The notes beneath the pieces were generated by a model. That model made no database searches. It was given only the letters and a program-made list of their open reading frames with translations, and had not been told where the DNA came from. A stretch of 64,000 nt of DNA from Blepharisma japonicum (lineage: Eukaryota; Ciliophora; Heterotrichea; Heterotrichida; Blepharismidae), in contig CATKHK010000084.1 of the NCBI GenBank assembly GCA_949751835.1, positions 1 through 64,000 on the forward strand. The letters run 5' to 3'. Shown one piece after another: positions 28,493 through 40,100 of this stretch (the stretch's first letter is position 1; each line of letters opens with the position of its first letter). The translations under genes were made by a program, and so were the position numbers.

Positions 28493-30661
28493 ATGGCTAG
28501 GAAATCTCTCAGAAATTTATCAATCAACGACTCATGCTACTACCAAGATTCTTTCTTAGGATTTATTGATAAATCATATGAAAATATGTTTCTGGAGGAC
28601 ACAGGATCAATCTACAGTGCTTCTTTTCAAGGTTTATTTGTATGACTTATTTTTATCAATATTTTTTTATATGAATGCAGTGATGGGATTAATGCTTATA
28701 TAATTATAGGATTTACTACATTATCGTTGCTTCTGTATTTTATGAAGCTTGATCGCTATATGACTACAAGCATTTTTGGTGACATTTTATGTACAATTTT
28801 TCAACTAAAAGCTATCGAAACAGGCTCGCTACTTGAGTGTGTAGGTGCTTTTTTCCCAAGTTTTTTATTGAATGTTTTGGGTATAAGAAAATGAATGGCT
28901 TTCTTTATTTTCAGTTTACTTAAGTTATGATTATTTTATTTCACAAACAATACACAGCCCAGTGTAATGCTTTTTATTATAATTTCATATACAATTTTGA
29001 ACTATTTTATAGAAAAAGAAATACGCGATTTTTGGGTACTTTTTCATAGCTACAAAAAAGGTTTTGAGCAGCATGATAATATCTTTATGTACACTCCTAA
29101 TGGCCTTTATATTGTTGATGAAGAAAGACATATTTTGTACCATAACATTAGAGCAGCTGAAGTTGCATTTTTTATAGGAAAAGCTGACATAACTGGAATA
29201 GAAAAATTTGAAGATATGTTTGATGATGATCATAGAGCTCATGTTAAAAGAATGGTCTTGGAAACAATTAAATGGGAAAAAAGAACTGAAGAAGTTATAA
29301 TCAGAAAAAAAGATACAGAAAGCAACAGCATTGTGACTTTACAGTTTAATTTTGATTGTATTGAGTTTAAAGGGAAAAAATGCACAAAAGTTGTATGTGC
29401 TAATATTTCTAATGCTGCCATGCAGGATACTTTTCTATCAAATTGCTATAAAGATTCTTTAGGGTCTATCGAAAAGTTCAGCAAGCATTTATTTCAAGCT
29501 TTTAAATTAAGCGAAAAAGTTCATAAAGATTTATTAACAAAAATTTATGAAATTCAGCACAGATTGAGGACTTTTTATTTAATTCAATGTAAACTGTTGA
29601 GTAAAATTGAGATTAAGAAGGACTATTTTGACATCCAAAGAGAAGTTTTTAATACAATTGAAGCGATTTTTTTGAAAGCTGCAAAAAGAGACTTGGTGAT
29701 TAAATTAAATTTATCCCAAAATATTCCGGATTGTTTAATTGGTGATAGAACTCTTCATAATTATCTAGTTTATTCAGCTCTGGATTTTATTATTAAAAAA
29801 TCAAAGAAAAAATCAAAAATTTCATTGTCAGCTTCCATCGATTCCTTGAAAAAATCTGAAATTATTGTAAAATACGAAATATGCTTCATATCAGCATCCC
29901 TAACCCAAGATGAGCTTGATTGTTTATTCCAAATAAGACAGCAAGCTTCCAGACGAAAAACATTTAACGATCTCATATTAATCCAGCAAAACTATGGAAG
30001 TGAGCTCCTAATGTTTGACTCTTTAGTCTGTTTATTAAGAGGCTATATTGATGCCAAAGTGACTGAAAAAAATTGTACAATAAGTATAAACTTGCCAGCT
30101 ATCCCTGTAGATAGAAAATCAACAAGTAAGCTGGAATTAATCACTGGGTTTTGTACCCAAGAATCTGAAAATGAATTTTGCTGAAAATTTGAAAAAAACG
30201 AAATTGATGAGATTATCAAAGAAGCTCCTGAGGAAATTTCCCCTCTAGAAAATGAAGTAAAAGAATGGAAAATTTTACTTTTATCCAATCAAAAAGATAG
30301 AGAAAAATCCATTAAAAATTCGCTAAAAAAAGGAATTACAGAAAATTTAACATCTGTGAATAGTGCAGATCTAGGTGTTTATTTATATGAAAAAGAAGCA
30401 AAGAAAGGAGAAAATTTTAATATAGTTTTTATTGATTTTAAAGTGCCGAAATGGGAAAATATTTTAAAAATAAAAGAAATAGAGAATGCTAATGAGTATC
30501 AGAAAAGTTTATTTTATGGGATTGCAGATGGGGAGGAGTTTGAAGAAGATGATTTTATTTCTCAGTTTGATGGAATTAGTAATTTTAATGTAGTAAAATT
30601 CCCTATTAATATAGGGACAATAAAAAATGATTTAGGAATAAATGATAATCAAATGATTTAA
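28493..30661 (+). CDS. Membrane PAS / hybrid histidine-kinase-like protein (degenerate)
   Basis: The gene encodes 722 aa from ATG 28493 to TAA 30659-30661, with TGA as Trp at five or more sites. Residues about 45-185 hold four to six membrane helices (WLIFINIFLY; AYIIIGFTTLSLLLYF; WMAFFIFSLLKLWLFYF). A PAS-like domain follows at about 190-310 (YTPNGLYIVDEERHILYHN). Near 355 is IQHRLRTF, which keeps the H-x-L-R-T phospho-acceptor pattern of HisKA (His356). The ATPase-like region (GDRTLHNYLVYSALDFI) lacks the usual N-box Asn and glycine boxes. A receiver-like C-domain has Asp648 (IVFIDFKVP). ATP binding is therefore doubtful; it may be a phosphotransfer or sensory pseudo-kinase. Hybrid kinases are common in ciliates. 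Confidence 0.7.
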
Positions 30662-31427
30662 AAACAATAATTCATTTGTGGTTTAGTTAATTTCGTGTTT
30701 TATTTTAAAGTAGACGATTCTTTACTTTTTTTAAGTCTTAATTTTAATATATCGGATTTAATTATTGCCTATTTCTAGCGATGTTGAGATGGTATTAATT
30801 GTACAAATAGAGGAATTTTAATTATATGGCTAATTATAAACTTTTGTATCTAGCAAATTATATATTGGATAAAAGTGAATCAGTAAGTATATTATCAATT
30901 GCTAGTTTGTTGCTGAGGTAACTGATGGTAGAAGGCCAAACACAGAGAGTTAATTATGGAAAGGTTGACAATATGCATTGGCCATCCTCCATTATTTGTT
31001 ATTTTAAAATGAATTTTGATTTTTTGATAAACGATCAATAATTTTCAATTTAAATATCAAAGAATTAAAGCTTCATTCTATAGCAATTACTTTTGATTGT
31101 TGAAATGTCAAGAAAAGTTGCAATGGAAATAATGATTTAAATAAAAATAAGGATTAATGTTTAATCGATTTAAATATATGAATGATAAAGCTTTAAATTT
31201 ATATGTAATATGATAAAGGGTATGCATTATTTTGATTAGCAAGAAATTATTTTGGATCATAAGCTTAGATATTTATCAAATAATTCCACCTCTTTATTAT
31301 CAGCTAATTTCTATGATGAAAGTTTAAATTTTCCCATTTGGAATTTTAAGTTTTTCATTGCAGAATAGCACCTTAAAGTTGTAACCCATGTGCTTTTGAA
31401 AAAATAATCCATAAATTGAATAAAAAT
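30662..31427. other. Intergenic stretch upstream of tRNA
   Basis: AT-rich DNA with no coding trace longer than a few residues; I recognise no RNA or repeat in it apart from the tRNA that begins at 31428. Confidence 0.4.
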
Positions 31428-31497
31428 GGTTCTACTGAGAATTGAACTCAGATCTCAGGATTCAAAGTCCTACGTGCTACCACTACACCATAGAACC
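31428..31497 (-). tRNA. tRNA-Gln (anticodon UUG)
   Basis: Read on the minus strand, the 70 bases fold as a cloverleaf: acceptor arm GGTTCTA pairs with TAGAACC, the D-arm has GTGTAGTGGTAGCAC, the anticodon loop CTTTGAA gives anticodon TTG, and the T-arm contains GAGTTCAATTCTC. It resembles eukaryotic tRNA-Gln. There is no intron. The anticodon reads CAA only, the ordinary Gln codon, fitting a code in which UAA and UAG remain stops and only UGA is reassigned. Box A (TGTAGTGGTA) and box B (GAGTTCAATTC) are the internal Pol III promoter. Confidence 0.95.
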
Positions 31498-31621
31498 TCA
31501 GGCATGTTTCTCTATCTCTTTTCCTTATTATTTCAAATAATTCTTTTCTCTATTCCTAGCTAATTTCTCTCAATATTTCTGCTTTTCTAATGAATTTAAT
31601 ATATATTATTTAATTACACTA

Positions 31622-32726
31622 TTAACCACTCCTCGGGCTTATCGAATGTTTGAACGAATCCATTGGAGAGAATGGTGGCAGTACAAATGACCTAGCTTGT
31701 GGAGACGGATTTTGCCCAAATGCTTCATATTTTAAATAGTCAGTTTTCCAATTATTGAAACCATCAGTTAAGCCATATGCAGCTATTTCTGATTTTTGGA
31801 TATTTTCTGTAAGCTCCTGAGCATTAAAACCATCAAAATTAAAATTTGCAGTCACATCCTCAGCAAAATTGAAAATTTTTTGTTGCCGGAAAGGACTACG
31901 TAAAAATGCTGTAGGCGTTATTATGCTGTGAGGGGTGTTAGAATCAACATTGCCTGTCGGTTCAGATACTTTTGAGGGTGAGTTTACTTTAGAAGATTTT
32001 GATTTTTCGTCACTGGACTGGTCGTATATAGAAATGAGAATATTGGGGAGATCTTCTTGGATTGGCTCTATTGAGATGTGGGGCTTCTTTTTTGTGGAAT
32101 TTGGAGTTGGCTGAGGTGCTGGGATTGGTTCAGTTAATTTTTCTTCCTCACTTATCATCTCTTCTTCTTGTATTTCTTTTTTCAAACTAAGCCTTTCAGA
32201 CCTTCTCAACACAGCTGGCTCTGTTTTCAATGGAATTTTCGCTATTGTGTCATGATGCGAATAAGCCATAATTACATCTAGAATTTCTTGGTCCTGCAAT
32301 AACTGTTTTACAGATCCAATAATCCTCTCGTTTTGTGGTTTCTTCCTATTATGCCTCCTCAAATTTTTCCTAATCGTGCTGTAAAAATGATTTTTTATTC
32401 CATTATCAGATCTTCCAGGCAAATGTTTTGCTATCTCAGACCATCGATTTCCATACAATTTTTGGTACTGAAAAATGATGTCTTCTTCTTCTTTGCTCCA
32501 AGTATCCTTTGAAATTTGTGGATCTATATGATTATGCCAGCGTTCTCTGCATTGCTTGCCTGATCTAATATAAAAATTACCTTCCTTTAATCCCATATCG
32601 ATCTTGGAGATATTGAGAAATTTGTGTCCAATGTTTTACTCCATATTCTTCTACTAGTGCTCGTATTGCGTCATCTTCCTATGTAAAGTTTACGTCTTGA
32701 GTCCAGGCTTTACGTTCAGTTGACAT
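31622..32726 (-). CDS. R2R3-Myb DNA-binding protein
   Basis: Two introns (32679-32693, 15 nt; 32565-32580, 16 nt) join three exons into 357 aa from ATG 32724-32726 to TAA 31622-31624. Both are needed: the second restores the recognition helix of the first repeat as [17 protein letters not shown]. Repeat R2 is about residues 6-60 ([28 protein letters not shown]) and R3 about 61-112 ([39 protein letters not shown]). Regular Trp spacing and the KQCRERW / NGIKNHFY helices indicate sequence-specific DNA binding. The remaining 240 residues are Ser/Pro/Glu-rich and disordered, likely a regulatory or activation region. It is a candidate cell-cycle or developmental transcription factor. Confidence 0.92.
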
Positions 32727-32939
32727 TTTTAAGAAATGTAAAAATTTATTTAAAATTAAACCAAAGCTAATACGTTACAAATTACGATTATTTGCAGAAA
32801 GGTTTATATGTTCAGTACTTATTATTAGCATTTTTAGTTCTTTTTTTGACGTTTTTCAATTTTTGTAACTTAATTTTATTTTCCAAAAAAATAGTTAAAA
32901 TAGTATAATTAACTAAGATAATCAAATAAAAATTGACTT

Positions 32940-34070
32940 CTACTGAAATTTTAGTATATTTTGAATTTCCATCCATCTGGCTTTTAATTTCTTTTGATGA
33001 AGCTGATGAAATACCAACTGAAAAACTTTTTTCAGGTTTTCTTTAAGATTTCAAGACCCAAGTTCTGCTGCTGATTTTACCACGTAACAGCCATAAGCAC
33101 AATTTAGCACCATTTTCATTTTTTCTTCATTTAATAGCTCTATAATTAAAACTTCTCTTAAATAGTCAAAATGCATACATTTTTCCATCACATTTGAAGC
33201 GTATTTCTGTATGCAAAGCTGGGCGACTTTTCCTTTAAAAGCTTTAGCAAGCTGCTCAAGTGAGGCTTCTCCCCACATGTCGAGGACTTGCTGGATAGCG
33301 TAATTTCCGTATGGATCTTGTACTAGAATATGGGCATTGGAAAGGAGCTCACGATAAACTTCTGAATTTCCAATACACTTTTTAATAACGCATAGGCCGA
33401 GCTTGTCGATAGCAATTTCTTTGATATGGCCTAGTAATTCTCTAATAATAAATGAGGTATCTTTAAGAGTGACCAATAATCGTTGAATCACATGAGACGC
33501 ATTATTATGCATCGTCATCTCCAAGACATGCCCTCTGAATTTTTCTCTGTAAATATTTTCTTCTTCAGGTGTTGATGAAAGACAAATCAAACCTTGCAAA
33601 GAATGTGTACCTTGGGAATCTTTACTGATTCTCAACAAATGATTCTTCATTGAAGAGAGCAAAATCAGCCTTTGTGACGAATTAGCTGATTTTATGAGTG
33701 ACTGGCACATATAATTACCATAAGTGTCAGTCATCAGTAATCCCATATGAGGAGCCATCACGATCACAATTTTTTCTATGTCCTCAGGTCTGCACTTCGC
33801 AATGATATGCTGGAATTTTTTGCTTCCAGCTCTTGTTTTACACTGTTCAGGAAGGGTGCTGAGGTCAATTTTGCCAATTGTGGGGCAATCGATTATAGGG
33901 GCGACGATTGGAGAACTCTCGGTAGTAGATGCTTCTGAGTCATCATAAAGAATTGAGGACAAAATTGAGGAGGTGATAGGAGAAAGATGCTTAAGATCAT
34001 CTTGCAAGATCTCTTCTCTAAATAAAATTTCGTTTGATGCGAAATCAATGCGAAGGGAATAAGGTTGCAT
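32940..34070 (-). CDS. Pumilio-family (PUF) RNA-binding protein
   Basis: The gene encodes 376 aa from ATG 34068-34070 to TAG 32940-32942; TGA 33051 is Trp, extending the frame by 37 codons. Residues about 85-340 form at least seven PUF helical repeats. Their base-contact triplets are visible as TYGNYMCQ, SQGTHSLQ, NNASHVIQ, KLGLCVIKK, PYGNYAIQQ, KYASNVMEK and AYGCYVVK. PUF proteins bind 3' UTRs and usually repress or localise mRNAs. The N-terminal 85 residues are acidic and disordered, much shorter than in metazoan Pumilio. Several repeats have non-canonical contact residues (THSLQ, LCVIK), so the target motif may differ from the standard UGUANAUA. Confidence 0.93.
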
Positions 34071-34656
34071 TGGTTATATTTTATATTAATGGCTTAGCAC
34101 CATTGATTGCAATTTGAATGTTAGGAGAAAAATGAACGAATAATTTAAGGAAGATTAATTAAGGGCTTAAAAAGCAGTGCAAAGTGAACATGAATAGAAT
34201 ATTTAATATAGAAAATCATTTATACTGAGAACGGGCTTCCATTTGAATTAAGAATCGTAAATATTATATGGAAAATGGTAGAAGCATATTTAGCAATCTG
34301 AATTCAATTTTTAAGGAATTAAATTAATTAATACCAAACATTTAGATAATATTTATCAAAAACAATAATTTTGTAGGCAGAGAGAAAGGAGAAAAAGCGA
34401 TATTGAAATTAAAATAATGACAATTATTGAGTGCTGATTTGGTGATGATTAAGTATAAAAAATGGATAAGAAATTTAAAAGAATTGTCAATTCTTAAAAT
34501 TTAATAATCAAAACTAAGAGAAAACCGAGCACTTTTAACTGAAAAATATCATATTAATATAAAAACCTGCAAATTCCTAAATTATTTTTTTTAAAAAAAT
34601 TACGACATTAAAAATCATCAATTGCCTTGCTTTTATCTAACACAGCTTTATTTATC
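34071..34656. other. Intergenic stretch
   Basis: AT-rich DNA with homopolymer A/T runs. No gene, RNA or repeat is recognised; it lies between the PUF gene's start and the 3' end of the ankyrin-SAM gene. Confidence 0.4.
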
Positions 34657-36060
34657 CTACATTATATAGCATTTATCACAAGAAACATTTTTGCTTACCC
34701 TCTCAATTACAAGGCCCTCTTTTCTATCAAAGCTTCTTGTTTCCTCTTGAAGCTTTGCTAGAATCCTATTTCGATGTCCAGGCTTCGCGATCCCAATTTC
34801 AGCTAAAAGAATTTCATCTGTAAACGGGTATTTTGAGTACATTTGTGTTATTATCATTTCATAGCTATCAAAGCCTGCTTCTACAAAAACGGTCCAAAGC
34901 TCTTCAAGCTTGATTGATTTAAGCCATTCTCGTAACGTTGGGAAGCTTGCCATTCCAAATGTTGCATTTGTAGGGACTGTGCAGCATTTTCAAAAACTTT
35001 CTTGATTTATTTTTCTGTTGGATTTGATATAGCTTATTCCTGCTTCTTCTTCAGCTTTGATTAAAAATCGATAAATATGTCCTGGCTTTTTAATTCCGAT
35101 AGTTACTAATTCTCTCTTTGTGATAGGATTGTCAGATATCATTCTTTCTGTGATTTTATTAATATCATCTAGTCCTGCATCACATAAAACTTCATAAAGC
35201 TCTTGCAAATTAATTTTTTCTAAAAACTGATAAATAGGCTTTAATTCATTTTTTGTCTGAATCACGCTAATTTCAGATTCTGGCTCTAAATTTCCTTCCT
35301 CCGTTTTGGGAGGATTCGGAGAATCATAAAACTCATATTCCCCATCCTTTTCCAAATTTAGCTTCCCAAAAGTGCCTAAATTCATATTAATTTCATCGAT
35401 TTCTTGGCTTGTGTTACTTTTATCCAAATTTGGTTGATAATTTTCCATCATATCTTGAAGTTCTTTAGTCTGTGCAAGAGAAGTTGGAGTTTTTCCTTGC
35501 CTGTCTTGAAGAAAAGGATCACCCCCAAATTCAAGCATGAGCATAACTGATTCATTGTGCCCACAATCAGATGCATAATGTAATGGTGTTCTTCCGAACA
35601 TATAGTTTTGAACATTAGGATCTGCGTGATGTTTTAATAAAATTTCAATCATTTTGCTATCTCCTCGAAAAGCTGCATGATGTAAAGGAGTATCCCCATC
35701 ATTTTGCTGTAAATTTGGGTCTGCATGGTATTCCAATAGCAATTCAGCAAGTTCATATTGAGAATTATCAGCAGCTTGATGTAAAGGTGTTTCGCCTAAA
35801 TTATTAACAGTATTAGGATCAGCTCCTTGTTTAAGTAAAAACTGAGAAGCTTGTATATGGCCACATATAACAGTTCGATAAAGCGCGGTCCATCCTAAAC
35901 TTTCATCTTTATGATTTAGCTTACTTGGGTCTGCATGATAAGCCTTTTTTATTGCAGCTAAGTCTCCTAGTCTGCATGCTTTTTGTATATCTAATATTTC
36001 TGTCTGGCTGCCCTCAGAAGATCGCGGAGAAATTGAGGTGGATGTATTGTATTGAGTCAT
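34657..36060 (-). CDS. Ankyrin repeats plus two SAM domains with C-terminal CaaX box
   Basis: The gene encodes 467 aa from ATG 36058-36060 to TAG 34657-34659. TGA 34990-34992 as Trp joins two frames that would otherwise look like separate genes. Residues about 25-205 contain five ankyrin repeats (GWTALYRTVICGHIQ; GETPLHQAADNSQ; GDTPLHHAAFRGDSK; GRTPLHYASDCGHN). SAM-like domains lie at about 280-340 (YQFLEKINLQELYEVLCDAG; IKKPGHIYRFLIKAEEE) and 372-440 (LREWLKSIKLEELWTVFVEA; IAKPGHRNRILAKLQEE). The end is CYIM, a CaaX motif whose Met favours farnesylation, so the protein may be membrane-tethered. Ank-SAM proteins are scaffolds that can oligomerise. Confidence 0.88.
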
Positions 36061-36093
36061 TTAAAAATTTAGATAAAAATGAATTATGGACAA

Positions 36094-36507
36094 TTAGTTA
36101 AATTTTCCTTTATAGCTGCCAGAAGACAAGTTTATTTTTGGAAAGCAAGATTTTTGAGACCCATATAATGCTTTATATGGAGTTTCATACAGATAAGTTA
36201 CACTTGGCACTGATGATTTTTCAGGTGAGATTTTATAACTTTTTAACTCTGGGGATTTGTGCTTTTTTCTTGATAAGAAAGATTTTTTCACCTTGGAAGG
36301 GGCTGGGGTTAAGCTATGCCTTGGGCTGCTGTGGGAATTTTTAGAAATTGTCAGCTTTTTATTGGGAAGAAAAATTTTGAGAGAGGCAGTGATATCATTT
36401 TGGAAATTCGAGTTTGGAGAGAGAAGAGAAGGAAGGATGAGACAATCATCCAAAATTTGTGGTCCTTTTAAATGAGCATAGATCTTGCTATTTAATGTCT
36501 GGTTCAT
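36094..36507 (-). CDS. Small basic protein of unknown function
   Basis: The gene encodes 137 aa from ATG 36505-36507 to TAA 36094-36096. It is rich in Lys, Ser and Pro (KVKKSFLSRKKHKSPELKSY), with no membrane segment or coiled coil. Repeated SP sites (SSPRHS, KSPELK, ISPEKSS) could be targets of proline-directed kinases. The C-terminal LYETPYKALYGSQKSCF is the most ordered-looking part. It lies 33 bp upstream of the ankyrin-SAM gene on the same strand. No family is recognised. Confidence 0.65.
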   Translation of the reverse strand: MNQTLNSKIYAHLKGPQILDDCLILPSLLSPNSNFQNDITASLKIFLPNKKLTISKNSHSSPRHSLTPAPSKVKKSFLSRKKHKSPELKSYKISPEKSSVPSVTYLYETPYKALYGSQKSCFPKINLSSGSYKGKFN

Positions 36508-37177
36508 ATATTTTAATGAGAGATATAAAAGTTGACTATTTAGAAAATAAATAAATTTTTATTTTTGTGGATTTTTGAAAGCTTATTATGAGATTGAGAG
36601 CATTTAATAATGAATTTGGTTAAATATGTAACAGAAATTGAAATATTAACCCTTATTTTGGAATTTCTAAAACTTAATAGTTTATATGATAACTTACCGT
36701 AAAACCTAGAATAACCATTCAGAGTATATAGTGGCAATTTCTAATTATTCATGATAAATTAAATTTTCTTTTTTACCTATTTATTCAAGAAATTAGAAGA
36801 ATCTTAAAGAGAATAATATGATATCTGCTCTAAAAACTATTATAAAGCCATAAATTCTCTTTTTTTAATTCTCTTATTTGAGGCTGCCTTGCCATATGCA
36901 GCTTATTCATAAATGGTGAATTTAATTTCACTGAGTTTTTTTAGAAGTTAATTCTTATAGCTTTTTTTTATAAGAAAGTTTTCTTAGTCTGACTGTATCT
37001 GATACAGAATTCATACTAATTTTAAGCCTTTTCTCCCAATTTTTTTAATTTATTAAAAAATTCAAAATTCTCTTAGAGATTGATTGCTTTATTTTCATTC
37101 TCTCATTTTCTCTATTTAGATTTTTTATAATACATTCTTTTCAAAAATCATCCACAGTTTTTATTATAATTTTAATT
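36508..37177. other. Divergent intergenic region
   Basis: AT-rich DNA between the small basic protein's start (minus) and the ABC transporter's start (plus). No feature is recognised. Confidence 0.4.
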
Positions 37178-40100
37178 ATGGACAATATATGCAGTCCATT
37201 TGTCACTGTAATTACTATCATAGGATGATGGCATAGAGTACACTTGCTTTGTCAACTTCTACCTTGTCTTTATTCCAGAATTGATATGAACTCTGCTTAT
37301 TTCTCTCGAGATCCTTTTCAAGCCTAAATCATCCTCAATCACTCTTCCCAATATTTTTTCAACAATGTTCGTAGGAATAATTGGGTGTTTTTTCATAAAT
37401 TTCACGATTTTCTTATTTGCTGTTGACACTGACCTTGTATTTGGCGCTAAAACTCTTGCTTTTATAGTTTCATTACTACAATGGCAGATTATCCTTTACA
37501 GCTACCAGACCCATTTCCATATGAGCCAATGGACTTTTACAGACCTTTGGTCAATAAAATTCTTTTGGGTTATAAGGCCTTTATGGATTATTTTGGAGCT
37601 TGTGGTGTATTCAATGAATTTCGGACACCCTCAGAAGAAATCAGGTGGGGAATGAGTAAATCAAAGCAAACTTTTAGAAGTATTTTGGCTTGTCCCTCAA
37701 CTGCTTATAGTTGCACTATGCTATATGATTCTTTCAGGATTTGCCAAAGTCAGAGCAAATCGGAGTCGATACAGACCTTTAATAGTTTCACAAAGGCTAG
37801 ACGACATAGAAGGGATCAATCAAGAAAGTCAAAAAAATAGATATGACAGAGCAAGCATTTTTTCAAGGCTATTAACCTCATGAATTTATCCATTGCTTAA
37901 GGTTGGCAATCAAAGACCAATAGAGCTTACTGATATAGAATCTCTTAGCAAAACCGAAACTACTGAGTTTCAAAAGCAAGAGATGAAAAATATTTGTGAA
38001 AAATATCTCTCTAATAAAAATGATAAGAGAGCATTATTAAAAGCTTTATACAGGCGATTTTTACCAGAAATTATAGTTTTATTTTTCGTTGGTTTTGTTG
38101 CTACTCTCATGGATTTTAGCGGAGCCGTTTTTATTAAGCTCCTTGAAAACTTTTTGGACCCGAAAAGTGATCAACCTTACTGGAGAGGATTTGCATTAGT
38201 TGCTTATATGCTACTCTCCAAAATAGTTCAAGCGATTGCAAACAACCATTATAGATTTAACGTCAGCGTACTAGGAATTCACATAAAAGCAGGTCTTTCT
38301 TCCTTTATTTTTGAAAAAGCCTTAAGTATTTCTCCGCAACTCCTCTCTTCAGGTGAGCAAAAAAATTCTGCTAATTTTACCTACGCCCAAATAGTAAACC
38401 TAATGCAAGTTGACTTAGAAAGAATTGCAATGGGGATTCCTTACTCAATGAGAGCTATTACCTGGCCTATCCAGTGGATTATTGGGATTTATCTATTATA
38501 TTCCACTATGGGATGGGAAGGTGGTACAGCTGGCATTATTTTGATGGCAATTTTGTTTGGAATTAACATTGTAATTGCAAGAACTATGGCAAAGCTACAA
38601 AAAATAGTTATGGAGAAAAAAGACACTAGGATGAAATTATGCAATGAATTGCTGGCGAATATTAAAGTTTTTAAGCTTTATAATTGGGAGAAAAAGATTG
38701 CAGAAAGAGTCAAAAACGCGAGAGCAGTTGAGATAGGGTTTATAAGGAAAGGCTTGACTTGGATGATGTGGGTTATATTTTTAAACTGGGGAACTCGAAA
38801 TTATCTGATTATGGGAGTTTTAATTACTATGACGCTATCAGGGATAGTGTTGACGCCTGGAGATATTTTTGCTGGAATTGCAGTTATTCAGATTTTAAAC
38901 ATGTCTATACGTCTAATTCCTGATATTATTAGCAATTTCTTAAACATGCTTGTTTCCCTTAAAAGAATCCAAGATTACTTGCAGTGTAGAGAAATCATTA
39001 GCTACAATGACTCCGCACAAGGCGAACTCCACCCAGACCTCGCTATAGGTATGAATACAGCCAGTTTTGCATGGGAGCTTCCTGAAGAAAACACCACAGG
39101 TGAACTTAAAGAATCAAAAGCCGTTCTCAAAGACCTATCATTAGAAATAAAGCATGGAGAATTCGTCGCTATAGTAGGCCGCGTTGGCAGCGGAAAAAGC
39201 TCAGTATTACAAGCTTTAATTCAAAACATGAATTTTGTAAGAACTGCTGAGTTTTCCAATATGTTTATTAATGGGAGCGTTTCTTATGTCAGCCAAGAAG
39301 CATGGATACAAAATACCACTATAAAAAATAACATATTATTTGGCTCTCAGGTCAATGAAAACCGCTATCAAGAAGTACTTAATGTATGCCAGCTTAGAAA
39401 AGATTTAGAAATTCTACCAGGAGGAGATCTTACAGAAATAGGAGAAAGAGGCATTAACTTGTCAGGAGGCCAAAAAATCCGTGTTTCTATAGCTAGAGCC
39501 ATTTATTCAGATCATGATATAATGCTTCTTGATGACCCTCTCAGTGCAGTGGATGCTCACGTTGGAAAAGAAATTTTCCAACAATGCTTTTTAGACTTTT
39601 TAAAAGGAAAAACCAGAGTTTTAGTTACCAATAACCAACAGTTTTTACCTTTCGTGGACCGAATTATTGTCCTTAACCAAGGAAAAATCGTGGAAATTGG
39701 AAATTATCAAGAATTGCTTAAATCTGATGGATACTTTAAAAATGAATTTTTAGTAGCAACTGACCATGGACAGCTACAAAAAGCAGAATCTGAAGAAGAA
39801 ATTGTGGAGGAAAAAAAGGAGACTACAAAAGGCACAAAAATTATAGAAGTAGAAGAAAGAGTGACAGGGAGAATCAGTTTTAGCGTGTATAAGACTTATT
39901 TCGAATACTCAGGAGGTATAAAAGTCGTTATTTTAGTCATATTTTTTATGCTTTGTTGGCAAGCTGACAGGATGTATACAGACTTGTATTTAAGTGAATG
40001 GACAAATCAGACTGGAAAAGAGCAGGAAGAAAATCAGACGAAAAATATTTTGATTTATAGTATAGGGAGCTTTAGTGTGAACTTATTTATTTTGTTTAGG

